In this document: positions 7,890 through 21,009 of the stretch, piece by piece | Position numbering within the stretch: position 1 is the first letter of the stretch | Layout of the letters: the number at the start of each line of letters is the position of its first letter | NCBI RefSeq assembly: GCF_040802235.1 | Contig: NC_133161.1 | Coordinates: 19,113,001-19,177,000 of the forward strand | DNA length: 64,000 nucleotides | Source of the DNA: Manis javanica | Lineage: Eukaryota; Chordata; Mammalia; Pholidota; Manidae | Reading direction: 5' to 3' | The notes under the pieces: model-generated | The model's database searches: none | What the model was told of the DNA's origin: nothing | The model's input: the letters and a program-made list of their open reading frames with translations, nothing else | Position numbers and translations under genes: made by a program

Positions 7890-10359
7890 GGTTTCCTCCA
7901 AAGCAGGAAGGATAAAGAACAGCACTAGCTGTGGGGAATAGACAGATACTGGAAACAAAACAAGTCTGCTAACCCGATTTTCAGGTGGTCCGTAGGAAGA
8001 ACTGGTGCACTGGCAGAGCGCTCTTTGTGCTCCTCATAAATTGAATGTATTGATTACCCTCGCATCTCTCTCACCATCTTCTCATTCTGTGTGTTCTCCT
8101 TCCTGTCCTTATCACAGCTCCACTTTCTTTCACTCCCCTCTCTTCTTGTCCCTCCTTAGTAAAGACTCAGGTACACCCAGGACATGTTCCCATTTTAATT
8201 AAGGCATAAACCTTCCTGTTTCCATATCCAGCTTTATCAGGGCTTTTGAAATCTTGGTGAGATTCTTGGTAAGCTCAGAGATAAGCACTCTGAATAGTAT
8301 CTTTAAAAAATAAATAAAAAGGAAGGAAACCTACTTTTTATTCTCTCCCTGATGATTGTTTGGCAATTCCGGGTTGCCGTAATTCTGCTTAACTATTCTG
8401 AGGTAACCAGTAGCTGGCACAGTTCTGTAGTAGCCAACCCCTGCAAGGAGGCTCTAATTCAGAAATCAGTTGATATTGCTGAGTAACAAAATTGTTTGTG
8501 GACAACAGTTCAGATCTTTGTAATAAATGGAAATGACACGCAATCTCTGGTTTCTAGGGGCACTGCTCTTGTGTGACCGTGTGAGTTGCCAGTGTCTTCC
8601 TCAGTGGCTGGAGTCGGAAAAACACTTGGGAAAAGAGCAATCTTAATGCCTGAACCATTCTCTCCTTTTGGTAATTTACCCAGCTGTTTATAAAAGGAGT
8701 TTCTGCAGGCCCAAATACGTGAATGATGAGCAAATGCAAGGAATTTCTTTCCCCACATTAAGATTAAGTGTTAAGAGTTCCTTAAATGAAGGAAGCAATT
8801 TTTTATAACTTGCAAATCTTCTCCCTGATTCTTTGGGGAATTTCCTATGTTAATTTATGCAGTGTTAAATTTATGCACTGTTGAAATGCAGCCCATCAGC
8901 AGCTCCTTACAGAACCAGTGCAGAGATGATAGGAGAAATATAAGGTGGACAGTAAATGACACAGACCCTAACAGGCCTCAGCTCTGGGCTTGAGCAGGCT
9001 TTATTGCATACTTGTGATATAATAATAACACCAAATATTTTACCAGTTTATCTTTTAAAAAATTCAACTTGACATTGTATTTGTTAATGTCTCTGACAAG
9101 CAGGGTGGTTTTGTACTTCATCTGCTACCCTCTGGCTGTGACTGAGTTGCCATTTGACATGTGCAGAGAGCCAGCGCTGGGGCTTTTCCTTGTCCCTTGT
9201 GTCTTCAAGGAGCCACCCATCAATTGGCTGAATTGCTGAACCATCTTTGAGGATTAGAATTTTAATATGCGTAGCAGGCTATTTTGTTAACAAGGTCATT
9301 TCTCTGTGTTTTATGTTTGTTCAAAGATGTTCTTTCAGTGCCTTTATGTGAGACTGGCCCACTGATCTTCAGACCAGCTCTGGTCCAGCTTGTCTCTCTT
9401 AAAGAGAGTCTGCTATTCTTAATATTACATGATATGGCTGAAAAATTACCCTTATGTATCTGTCTGGGGTTGCAGGGAGAAGGGTAGTTAAAAGATTCCA
9501 TAGACTCTCGAAAAAATACTCTAACTATTGCTGTAATTATGCTGTGGTCAATATGGATTATTTTGAGATCTTTGAAAAGAGGTGCTTTGTCACATGGCTA
9601 TCATTATACCCATAAGACCTAAACTGTAGTTTGAAGCACAGCCATGCCATCTTGACCAGGGAGGTAACAGCTTAAAGTTCTCATTGGTATGTTAAAGAGA
9701 TTAGTGAGTATATAACCCTGAAATGCAAAATGGCTTTGCTCCTGAAGTGATCATTTTCTTTCCTAACTAAATGCCCCTCCATGGGCTCCGTATAGTTGCG
9801 GGTTATACTGACTTCCGTTTTGTATTAGTAATATTGTGGTGAGGTTGTCTATATATCTGGAATTTGTAATTTCCTGTCCATGAAGTTGGACAGACTTTCA
9901 GAGAGATTAAGCCACAAGGGGGTAAGGATAAATGAGATGCTATGATATTGTGACATTGTTTGTCTAACTCTTACATGGTAGGTGCTCAGTTTTTAATTTC
10001 CAACTAATTCCGAACTCATAAGAATGATGGGCTTGAGAGAAGCCTCATATTCCCGTGTTAGTTCTGCAAGATAACTCTGCTTGGTCCTTCCTGTTTTCTC
10101 TAGATGCATCTGGCGTTTCGAATTTACCTCCTCCTTGACTGCTTTGTGGTCTTTTCTGACCATTTCTATGTATGTTCTCTCTAGTTGCCTGCTTTTGTAT
10201 GTATTCTTCTGTGCCGTATGGACATAGACTTTTTAGAAACCTGCAATCACAGATACATTAGGAAAACCTTTCGGATAGTCTCTCCATCCAGTGCCTCTGT
10301 GACCCAGCGCACTCTTACTTGTTCTGTTCTTTCAGTTCTCCCTCTTTATTTCAATCTTC
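7890..10359. other. Unannotated stretch
   Basis: I see no gene, exon or classifiable repeat. There is a small A-rich patch near 8305-8322. All open frames are short and show no family signature. It may contain old repeats too diverged to name by eye. Confidence 0.45.
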
Positions 10360-10960
10360 TTCCTTCATCTGTGACCTTAAATCTATCTCTACAGACCGTC
10401 AGCCTCTCTTCCCAAGCCTGCAGCTTCCTTCTAGAATTCCCGTCTGAGTGTCTCACCGTCACCCCAGGCTCCCACACCTAGAATGTAAGCCGTCCTCCTC
10501 ACTCCTGAGCTGGCCCCTCCCAGTCTTTCCCTTTTCTCTCGGGGACACCGCCATTCTCCCTGACACTGAGGATCCTCTGCATCTTGGGTCTCACCATCTC
10601 TCCTTTTCTTCCCATTTTTAATGGCTCTATTTCATGTTCCCACCCTTGCTTGATTTCTAACCTTCCTCCTCCCTGGCCTTCCTGCCTCCAGACTCCTCTG
10701 TTGGATCCACAATGCTAAGGACGCCAGGGTGACCTTCCAAAATGACCACCCCCTATTTAAGGACATGTGTTGTGTTGAATTCCCAGGTTTTGTCAGTGGC
10801 CAAGAGGAAATATCAGCCTGGAATTTGCTCTGGGCCCTGTTTATGCTCTTTCCCTCAGTAATCCTGAGCGTACACCCTTCCCTTTGGCTCTGGGCCTGTC
10901 TCTCCTCCATCCATGTGTACTGGGCCTATTCCTACCTCTGAATCTTTGCCATTGCATCCC
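10360..10960 (+). mobile_element. Probable L2 LINE fragment, sense
   Basis: Stretches such as CTTCCTGCCTCCAGACTC and the following AATGCTAAGGACGCCAGGGT align by eye with the reverse-transcriptase 3' region of L2 (CR1-type) elements. Divergence is high and the boundaries are uncertain. Confidence 0.4.
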
Positions 10961-11002
10961 ATGCTCACCCCCAAACCCCACCCCTAGCCCTTCCATCTAT
11001 AT

Positions 11003-11429
11003 AGGCATACCTTATTTTATTGCGCTTTGCAGATACTACATTTTTTAATAAATCGAATGTTTGTGGAACCCCATGTCAAGCAACTATATTGGTGCCATTT
11101 TTATAACAGCATTTGTTACTTCATGTCTCTGTGTCACATTTTGGTAATTCTCTCAATATTTCACATTTTTTGTTGTTAGTCTATACGTTATGGTGAACTG
11201 TAATCCATGATTACAACCTGCAGAAAGCTCTGATGATGGTCAGCATTTCTTAGAAATAGTGTTTTTTAATTGCATGTACTTTTTTAGACATGCTATTATA
11301 CACTTAAAAGACTACATTATAATATAAATGTAACTTGTATATGTACTGGAAAAAGCAAAAAATTCATTTGGCTCACTTTATTGCGATATTTGCTTTATTG
11401 TGGTCTGAAACCAAACCCATAATACCTGT
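11003..11429 (+). mobile_element. Tigger-like (pogo/Tc1) DNA transposon, internally deleted
   Basis: The left end AGGCATACCTTATTTTATTG and the right end (TTTATTGCGATATTTGCTTT and onward to AATACCTG) are the terminal inverted repeats characteristic of the Tigger1 group. Both ends are subterminally conserved, while the transposase interior is missing, leaving about 430 bp. The left flank is TA-rich, as expected for TA target sites. It moved by cut-and-paste using an autonomous relative and is now inert. Confidence 0.75.
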
Positions 11430-13350
11430 TTTTGAAAGCTTCTGAAGGATGGTCTGAAAGATCATGTTAGGAGCCTTCCCTGATCATTCCAGCTCTAGAA
11501 AATTGTCCTGTCCGAATGAGGCAGAACCATTCTTTTTAACCTTTACCTTCTCTGGAAGTACACAAGAAACTAGGAAACAGGAAGAAGAAAAAAACTACTT
11601 CTTCCTGTATATCATTTTGTTCTTGTATTTCATAATGTGTATATATGGTACTTACTCAGTAAAGTACAATTTTAGCACATATTTAGCAAATTTTTTTAAA
11701 TAGAAAATTACAGCTCTGTGTTATGCCTTAATTTTCCATGGGCGTGTTGGTTTCCCCATAGCGCTGACCCAGCAGAGTGAGACCTAGCGGGAGCTCAGTT
11801 AAGAGCTGGGTGAATAAATGGCTGGAAGGTGAGGGATGTAGGGAAGAAGGTACAGATGAACAAGAGGCAGCCTTGGGTTTGACCTAGTCTCTTCCTCCTG
11901 AGTGATTTCAAGGCTAAAGGGGAAAGAACCTCTTTAGTCTTTTTAATGATTCCTAAGAATGGAGACAGTGTACCCCCTTGCCCCAGCTAATTATAGTTTT
12001 AATCTGATAGCTAAAAATTCTTCCTGTCTACCACCCCTTACCCCTACCCCACAAAAATAATTAACTGAATAGAATGTGGGGGTCATTTCTGCAGTTTGGG
12101 AATTGATACTAACCTGTGTGGCCCGTCCAGCATTATGAGCTCATGAACATCTGTGTTCTGCCTACAGTGAGCAGAGGTTCTGAGAGAATCTGTGTCCTTC
12201 AATTGAGACATTCCCTCTCAGAGCTTTTGGGGTTTAGCCCCTCACCCCTGCTGCCTTGGCAGTCACCTTCCTTCAATCCCCGTGGCTTCCAGAAACAGTC
12301 CTACCCACTTCCAGATGTCCCTCATAGTGAGCCCCCCATCGCACGATCTAGGCCATGTTCATCTTTAGGGTTCAGCTCTGTATGGTAGTCGGGGTGGAGG
12401 GAAGAGGGTTCATTTGGAGATTTTACATGATTTAAGCATTGGTGTTCATTAAAGGTAATAATATTTTGAGACAGGAAGCATATGCCTTATATTATGTGCT
12501 TTTGAAGTAGACCTTTGAAAAGAGGTACACATAGTACTAAATAGTTCCTGCCATTTTGTGGTCCTCTTTGTGGTGGTAAGACTTACGTTTTCTATTTCTC
12601 TTGCAGAGTGTGCTTGAGAAGGGAGGATAAAGTCAACTTTTAGAACAAGCAAAACTCCTTCAACGTTGGAACTTTTTTTTCTTTTTTTTTCCTAGTAAGA
12701 GAGTAACCCAATTAAAGAAGACCATTAAAGAGAAGCACCAGAGAGCAGATTCAGCAGAAGCATATCCCAGTTTGAAAAGCCAAGGCCTAGGTCAGTGATC
12801 AGCCATCAAGGACACAGTTAACCCCATTTATGATTAAAAGGGAAAGCCAGCGCTCTCCACCTTTTTTACTTTCTGTTCGACTTTCCATTCTAACCAAGCT
12901 CCGTCATTTGGTGACCCACCACTCTAACCAAGCTGGGGATTGGGGGTGGGGGGCTACGGCCATGGGGTTGGGGAGGGGAGGGCAGAAAACTCCCAGCTCA
13001 GGCTAACAGGTCTGGGCAGAATTGTCTAGGCTGTGGCATGCTGGTTCTCTCCCTTTTGCTTTTCTCCTTTGAAGTAATAAGAACTACTTCATTTTAACTT
13101 ATTGTGGTGATCATGTAACTAAGAAGACAAAAAGAGAGAAAATACACCTCTTACTGGGATAATGTTTATGATTACAAGTGAAATAAGGCATTTTTTATCA
13201 ACATATCATAAAGGAAACCTTGGCATCTACAATCTCTTCTCTATCATGAATACTGACATCTACTTCACTCAGTATTAATAATAAATATATTTTCTGACAA
13301 AGACTGGCATTGTAGCCTAAGGCCTTGTGTATTCCTTTCTCTGGGTTAGA
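11430..13350. other. Unannotated stretch
   Basis: I recognise no gene or repeat. There are T-runs near 12670-12695 and a G-rich patch near 12940-12985. A weak L2/MIR-like tail may lie near 11760-11820, but I could not support it. Confidence 0.4.
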
Positions 13351-13352
13351 TG

Positions 13353-13388
13353 ACTGTGTGTGTGTGTGTGTGTATTTGTGTGTGTGTG
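13353..13388 (+). repeat. (TG)n microsatellite
   Basis: About nine TG units, an interruption ATTT, then five more TG units. It is an ordinary mammalian dinucleotide repeat. Confidence 0.9.
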
Positions 13389-13884
13389 GCTATAAATCGA
13401 GCTGATATATATTGTTACTAATTTGAATCTCTGCTGTGTCTTTCATCTAAAAACTCCAAAGCACTTTACAGAATCCCAGACAGGCAAGAGATATTTGCCT
13501 CTCAGGTAGGTAGAATTCAGTAAGGTCTTTAAAATTACATGAACCTTCCTTTCTCTGGGATGACTTAAATTACCCTGCCTGGGTTGGGAACTAGCTTAGA
13601 CAGTTGGGAACTTAAAATCTTGCAATACTATGAAATTTTTTTTTAATCAACCCTTACAGTTCTTCTCTTTCCAATTTTACTAAAACTTCCTGCTTATACC
13701 TCAGTCTTCTACCAGAGGATTGGTGCTTTAACCATGGATCTGGTAAGTTGGAAATTAGTATTACACTGAAGCTGGTCTTTCTGGGAAATGGATGAAGGAA
13801 AAAATGCTGGTGCCCTGTGATGTTGTCCAAATATCTTTGTCATGTAGAATTTTTGTTTCGTTGTTAATTTGTTTCAAAGAGAGG

Positions 13885-14080
13885 TAGTTTAGCAAAATGA
13901 TTTAGAACACAGGCTCTGGAATAAAGGTGTGTCCGTGTTCAGATCATGGCTCTGTTTCTGACCAGCTGTGGGAATAACCAAGCCATCCAACACACCGAGC
14001 CTCCGGTTCTTCTGCTGGGGAGATTTTTGGGGGAAAATGAAAGAACCTGCTTTCTAGGCTTCTGGTGAAGTCATAATACT
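13885..14080 (+). mobile_element. MIR SINE, sense
   Basis: TTTAGCAAAATGATTTAGAA, then CACAGGCTCTGGAAT, then the diverged ATCATGGCTCTGTTTCTGAC, follow the order of the MIR consensus. This is an ancient tRNA-derived SINE shared by mammals. Confidence 0.55.
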
Positions 14081-17000
14081 TCCCGCCCTGGTATATGTTG
14101 TTGTTGGTTTAGGTGGTTATTTAATAAACTGGCATTTGGAGTTGGGGGCAAGGAATAATATCCATACGCCCAAATACCTTGTACTTAGAGGAAGTCTGGA
14201 TGACTGTAGCTTCTGCTGGGAAAATCTCAACCAACTCCTGTAAGTGTAAAGTGTGGCGTCTTACTCTTATTCATCTGAATTTCCAAATTGTCTCCATTCA
14301 AAAGGCATCATCATGTGCACCTGTGACCACACCTACAGACCTGATGCTGATTCTAAGTGACACTGTTCCACCATAGTTACTGAGAGGCTCTGTGATTACT
14401 GTTTAAGAAGGTTTTCTGTTTTAGGTTTTGGGTTTGTTTTTTAATGGTGCAGATTAAGCCGAGTTCATTTAAGTGTGAATGAAAGAAGCATCCTTGTTCT
14501 CAGGATGGCTTCCAGGTAAACTGCCTTGCAGAAATAATAGGTATACAAAAAAGCCAATGTTTACACAGTGACTTGCTGTAGTGTTTGCAAATCAGCTAAC
14601 TCACAAATTCCCTCCTATACTGTTGTGTTTTGCAATTTAGAGCCAAGAACTTGGCACATCCCAGGTTGCCAGTCTTGTGCTGGCAGAGAGATGCAGCGCT
14701 GAAGAATCAAGCATTTAAAACTGGCTGAAGCCATGAGAATGGGAGGGTGATTGGTCAGGGCATGTCGCTTCCAGCATGTTTTATTAATTTATCATTCTGA
14801 TAAACATGACAGAAATGCAGGGCAGAAAGACAGCACTTTGGGGTACATAAAGGGTGGGATGAAGCCTTTTTTTGCACCTTTGGAGACCCCTCCATTGATC
14901 GTATCACAAATTTGTTCAAGTCACTGTTAACTTTAGGACAAGTGCTTGCAAATTCCTATGATTTATGAGTCTCATGGGAGTGATAGGTACCAATCAGTTT
15001 CTCTGTGAAGAAAAACACACTCTGAACCATAGTCATTTAGCTCGAGAAGAATAAAGTATCCTGAAAGCTGGTCAGATGTTATCAAACTAAACAAATGTCT
15101 GGTGAACTAGAAGACAACTGGGTTGAACCAGCACAAAGTCCTCTCTTTGAAAAGTCAATAGCTTATTACAGAAAAGTTGCCAACACGCAATGGTTTAAAA
15201 AATTACTGGCTAATCACTGTTCATAGCAAATGCGGACTGCTAAACGCCAGATACTTGTGGCCCTGGTAGTCAAGCTGTGAGACTCGTTTCTACAGCTGTC
15301 CTAAGTAGTATTTTCATCTCTACAGCCGTCCTAAGTAGTATTTTGCTGAGAACAGAACAAGCAGCTGAATGTCCTCAGCCTTTCTGGCCTAGGAGTTGGG
15401 AACCTGTGGTTCTTAGCTTCATATCTTTCAGTCCACATGTATAGTTGCTTTTGCCAGAAACCTGTAGAATAATTCTCTTTACCCCATTTCAGTGAGCCAG
15501 GGAACTGACTCTTTGAAGATTTAAGAAGAGCAGTTGAAGAAAAACTGAAAGGGTAACAATAGTTTATCATGATTCAAAACAAGTGAATTGAGAACTAGGA
15601 GTCTGTTGTGAGTTAATATTCTGAAAGGTAATACTTTGAATGAATGATGAGTATTCATTTCCTCTGTCACTCTTCCTCTGTGGCCCTCGGATTTCTCCCT
15701 GTACAGTGACTTTCTCTGGTTCTTTTCCATTAAAACAAGTGGCTTTTGATTCCTTTTTTTCCTCAGCCTCCTTAATCTTAAACTAGTTATATATTTAGTA
15801 CTTCTTATAACTTAGTGTTTCTTATGTTTGCAGTTATCAATTTATATACCAGGTAAATGCAGACTTCTAAATTTCTCTGGAAAAAAAATGTATTTAGTTC
15901 TGTGGAGCCTTTGATTGCATTTTTTCCTGTAATTTATGATCCTTGTTAGAAAAAAAAATGGTTTCCCATCACTTGTCCCCGGGGGATTTATTCAGTGGGC
16001 AAGCTGTGTCCATTCTGAAATCCTTCCCCAGTTTGTGCCCCTGAGATCCGCGATCCAGACCCCCCAGAACAGGAGACCACAGTGCTGATGCTGCATTATT
16101 GCCCCAGTCTGAATGGTACATATGGCCATTAACTCAAGTCCAGTTTATTTTCAGACTTTATTATAGACTTTTGTTTTTATCTCCTCTCCCCCTGGGCCCT
16201 TAAAAGAATGCAAAATATTGCACATTTCAATTTTTTTCTTTCTTTCCTTCCCCTTGACACACTTAATGCTGGAAGTGCCAACAGTGACTGAATGTAAAGG
16301 GAAATGAAAGGAGGGACAAAGACGTAATGTCCCTCATATGAAATGCTGACTGTTGGTGATCAAAGCTGTATGGAGAGCAGGGCTAGATGCTCTTCCCATA
16401 AGCTTCTTTTCATTTTCCAGCCTCTGTCATTCTGAACCCACTATGATATAAAAAGTCATTTTTAATTATTCCAATTTAGGTGATCTGGAGTTATATCCAT
16501 TTTACTGCCTTCCCCAGCCTGCTCATACCTCAGGTTGATGGGAGTGAGTAGTCAGTGGTGTTTAGTAAAATGGGAAACTTCGGTCTGCCCTTGTACACCA
16601 GGGGGGGACCCACACCTTGGAGCGGGAGCTTGTGCTGCTGTGTAACACTCCTTGGTGAATGGTGGGGGGGCTGAAGTAATAAACATTGAAGATAAGATAG
16701 ACTTGTCCCCCTGTGCCTGAAATGAGAGTCGCCTCCCTCATCTGACACCAAGAATATTGGCCAAAGCACCAGATAGTTTCATGAACTTTAAATTCCATCA
16801 CCATCCAGAACCCCAAGTCATTGTATCCCAGGTTTGCGAGAAAAACACCCAACCACCTAATTCATTTTCTTATGTCCAGGCTGATGTCTGATGATGATGG
16901 AATTTTATATTATATATTGTGTGCTCTTGTTCTCTTGGTGCCTCCAGCCTCAATATTACTGGAAGACCACCCCCTCCCCTGCAAAAAAAAAAAAAAGGTT

Positions 17001-18554
17001 GAATTGTTTTAGGGGAGAAAGAAAAAGTCATCACCCACATCAAAAGCATCATCCATTTTTCCTCTAAGTTATCTTAAGCCTTCCAAGTAGAAAAACAGCT
17101 TTCTCTAAACCATGATAATAACGCCCTAGTTGTAGGGGACAGTCTAATGTTATATTTGGATTAAAAAATTATCATCACCATATTTATGCCTTTCAGTTAA
17201 GGAAGTTGGAAGCTGAACATGGAAGCTATTAAGTTCAGTCCCTGAAACTCCTTCAAACCAAGTCAACTCCAAATGCAAAACAGCTATACCTCAATTTAAT
17301 GAAATGCTTCAAATCTTTTGAAGTGAGTTTAGTTAGGTGAGGCCACCATACAGTTCAGAGATTTTCCCATGCAGGAAAGCTTGAGTTCCCTTCACCCCTC
17401 CGGCCCTACTCTAGTCTCCCCTCCCCCTGTCCTGGGGGATCCTTACGGGGCTGTGGTTGCTGTCACCCGCTGAGAGGGCAGTCTGCCTTGAGTATGACCC
17501 TGCCTGCAATGTGAGTTACATTCCCATAGTGGCCTCTAAATGCAGATGTGGAAGCCAGAGGTCAGCCAGGCTGCTGGATACCACTGCTCTGGCTGCACCT
17601 TTCCTGCCTGGACTTGGCTCCAGCATAGGTAGTGGTCTGCCTGGGTGGGCCCCAAAGTGGCCCATATTTGGGGAGCCTCCTGCAGGGCCCTTCTCTGCTG
17701 GGTCTGCACATTGGCTGGGCTGCTGCTGGGCCTCCATCAGTACCTGTAGCACAGGTTGAAAGCTGAGTTTGATTCTTCCCTCCCTTGTGAATATGTAAAA
17801 CAGGTGGAGGGCCCCATGAGCGGGGCCAGCCGTGGACTAACTGATGTCTGTGCAGCGTGAAACACCAGGGTAAAACATTTCCTCCATTTCATAGCCACAG
17901 GCTACGTTCCTCAGGCAGCATCAAACCTGATGCACAATGCCAGCCTGCAGATTGCAGCTTTGCTTTGCATACCCCTAAGGTGGTGTGCACCCTAGTCTCA
18001 GAAGCATGACCATAGTTATTGAAAATATTATTCAACATAGAGTGGAGGTGGCAATGTCACTTTCTTTCAAGTTTGGAAGTCAGGCTGCAGAGCAAGAGCT
18101 GGGGACTCTCCTTCAGCCGAGGCTCAGCAGGTTGTGGCTGTCCTGGCTGTTGTGGAGTTTGACTTAGCTGGCTGCTCTTACAATGTTTCTGCATTGGCCA
18201 CATGTTCACTGTGAACCCAACATAAAAGAACCCACAGTCCTCACCCTCAGTCACTTAACACAGAACTTGGAAATTTCAGTAACTAAAGCACAAGGTGTTT
18301 TTATTTCATTGGAAATGAATTTACCAGTGAAGTTAGAAAGATTTTGTTGTATCAAAGCAGAAGATGGGGGTGGATCAGCATTAAGGTGATACTGTTTAAG
18401 GAACATCAGAAGTTACCATCCTGAGTTTTTAGAACCACTTTCTCAGTATAGGAAGGCGTATTGTCTCCTTATGGACCAGCTTGTACCACTTAGCTCTCTA
18501 CTTCCACATTCTCTTGTACCTGGGAGAGGTGGTTTCCGGCCGTAGTACCATGTC
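14081..18554. other. Unannotated stretch with one small tandem repeat
   Basis: In 4.5 kb I find no exon, RNA gene or clear repeat family besides the 30-bp duplication at 15290-15344. The segment 17395-17760 is GC-richer and has an open frame of 100 codons. That frame has no signature or exon-like context, so I do not call it. Confidence 0.4.
15290..15344 (+). repeat. 30-bp tandem duplication (partial second copy)
   Basis: CTACAG[C/T]TGTCC-type units, each followed by TAAGTAGTATTTT, occur at 15290-15314 and 15320-15344 with one difference. The period is 30 bases. Confidence 0.85.
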
Positions 18555-20240
18555 ACACTGGTGTTGCCTGAGCCATTCATACACGAATTCATCAGGTCAG
18601 CAGATCCTATCTCTGTGCCCCAGGCACTGTTCCAGAGCAGCGAGATGAGGATCAACATTCTAGGGAAGGTTGGGGTGGGCATGGATAGAGTTCATGGAGA
18701 GGGAATAGGGCTTCCGGGGGCACGTGCTGTATCACACTGGGTGGTGAAGACAGCTTTGAGGAACACTTGAACAGCTCGTAGAATATAATGAGAGCCATCT
18801 ACATGAAGAGCTGGGGAAGCACATTCGAGGCTAGAGGGACAGTAAGCACAAAGATCCCAAGGCAGGAATAGGTGTGTTGTGTTAGGGGAATGGCAAGGAG
18901 GCCCTGGTGGCTTGAACGGAGTGCAAAAGGCAGATAGTATTGGGAGACGACCTCAGAGAGGGAGGCAGGGTCTAAACAGTTTGGACTTTTGTCTGTGGTA
19001 AGAATTTCAGCTTTGTTCTGAGTGTGATGAAAAACTATTGGATGGTTTGGTGCAGGGCCATCAGTTGATCTGATTTGCATTTTTAGAAGGTCGCTGTGGC
19101 TGCTATGTGAAGAATTATTTGAGGTATGGATAAAGTGGGAAAGCATTAGGAGGCCACATGTATGCAAGAGGTGGTGAGTTGGACTAAGGTGGTAGCGGTG
19201 GAGAAGGAAGTCACCAGGTTCAGGACATATGTAGGTAAAAGTAGACCCCGCAAGACTGACTTTAGCATTAGATGTGGGATGTCAAGAGGAAAAAAGTTAA
19301 CCCCAAAATTTGCCTGAGCAACTAGCTGAATGGTGGTACCTCTACTATGATGGAGACACAAAATTAACAAGATTTGGGAGAAAAGAAATCAAGGGTTCAA
19401 TTTAATATTAAGTTTAATATATAAATTTTAGCATAAATCAAGTTTAATATACAAATTAGGTTTGCTGTGTGCATTAAGTTAACATATTAGTTTGATACAT
19501 AACTTTAAGTTAACCTACAAATTCCTAGTAGAAATGCTGAAAAGGCCATTGACCCATGCCTGGGCCGGGCAGAGGATTGGGTCATCACGTCCAGGTGGTG
19601 AAGGGCCTTGGCACTGATTGTGCTGAGCACAGAGAAATGAGAAAGCGGCCTCTGAGATGGGAGACAAGCGAAGGCCAACTCGGAGACCCAGAGTGGCAGG
19701 CGTTTGAAGGAGGGAATGGCCAACTGTGTTAGTGCGGCTGGTGGGCCGAATAAGGTGAAGACGGAATTGGCTGATGGATTCGGGGGCACGAGGTCACTTG
19801 ACAAGAGCAGTTTTAGGGATGCTGAGAGTGAAAGCCTGGTCACAGTGGGGTTGAGGAAAGAATGGGTTTGGGAGCTGGAGAGAGTGAGGAGACACAGCAC
19901 TTCCGAGAAATTTTGGTAAAAGGGGAGAAAGTGTGCAGAAGTAGATGAAGGAGATGGCGAGGTGCTAGGGAGGTTTCTTTTTAAGATTGTAGATGGCACA
20001 GCCCGTTTGTATGCCAATAGAAATAACCAGAAAAAGGAAAAATACAGTGACAGGTCCTTGAACTAGCCAGGAGCAGGGATCCAGCCTTAGAGCATGGACA
20101 GTTCATCCATTGTGACAGGAGGGAAGGCCTAGTGCATGAATATAGATGCAGGCGGGCCGGTAGATTTGGTCGTGGGGGGACAAGGTCACTTATGGCTTCT
20201 GTCTTCTGATCAGCCACGAGGAGTGTCCCAGGTTAATGTT
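18555..20240 (-). mobile_element. L2 LINE (CR1 clade), long antisense copy
   Basis: Read on the minus strand, this shows the 3' end and much of the reverse transcriptase of an ancient L2. Landmarks on the plus strand include CCCCAGGCACTGTTCCAGAG (18617), then CAGATTTGCAT-like text after GGCCATCAGTTGATCTG (about 19060). GACAAGAGCAGTTTTAGGGA (about 19800) and TTGTATGCCAATAGAAATAA (about 20010) follow. These occur in the same order as in other mammalian L2 copies. The stretch 19390-19500 is A/T-rich with repeated AAGTTTAATATA motifs and is atypical of L2; it may be diverged or inserted sequence. No open reading frame is retained, and the minus-strand frame at 19505-20017 is an accident of this element. 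Confidence 0.68.
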
Positions 20241-21009
20241 CACTAGTAATAATTAAAGGTAGCTGAATGCCTGCCTTTCTCTCTGCCCGTCTTCCTTACT
20301 GAATAATTCAGTCCAAAACCACAAGGAGAGACCACACAAAGCCGGTCTCCATGCAGACGGTGCGGTGGTGGTGGCCCAGAGTAGGAAACCTGAGCAGGTT
20401 TAGGAAGGTGTCCCTTCATGGTGGAAGACCTTATAGTGTGGTGGTAGAGACCGAGTGACAGGAATAGGGTGACTGCATTGGTGGGGGAAGAATAGTGGCT
20501 GCACACTAGGATACTGATCCAATAAATAAATATATTGAGGATGATGGGAGACAGATTTCTTACTGTCAGATAAGTGAGTTACAAATGTGGAAAGGAGAAA
20601 ATCAACATGAACTCTGTGGTGTTGGTTTTTTAATTGGAGGAACTGATGTTATTGTGGCTTCAAATACATATAAATAGATACAGAAATAAGTAGATATAAA
20701 TATGTATATATGTATTCATACCTATGTGCATATTATGTATGTATGTGTATATTCATATGTATATTTCTTAGCTATCACTGTAAGGATTAGGGAGCAACAC
20801 ATCCTAATAGCAATGAGCTATGAGGTGCCCAGATCTTGATTTCTAAATACCATCCTCCATGAGAAGAGACCGTAACTTCTCGAAGGAATGATGAGCCCCA
20901 GGGCTTGGGCTGGGAAAACCCAAGATGGGAACATATCAGAAGAGCAGAGCCAACTTGAAGGGCTATCATCGTCTACATCTGGAACAGTTTAAGCATCAAA
21001 AATAAATAG
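20241..21009. other. Unannotated stretch with A/T-rich low-complexity core
   Basis: Between about 20660 and 20765 the sequence is an imperfect mix of ATAT and ATGT units, interspersed with longer motifs. I see nothing else classifiable. Confidence 0.5.

Noticed and set aside
17395-17760. GC-richer segment with an open frame of 100 codons, possible exon
   Set aside because: No recognisable protein family and no convincing splice acceptor/donor pair. The frame is Cys/Gly-rich only by composition.
19505-20017. Minus-strand open frame of 170 codons
   Set aside because: It lies inside the antisense L2, does not show the reverse-transcriptase motifs in frame, and is an accident of that element.
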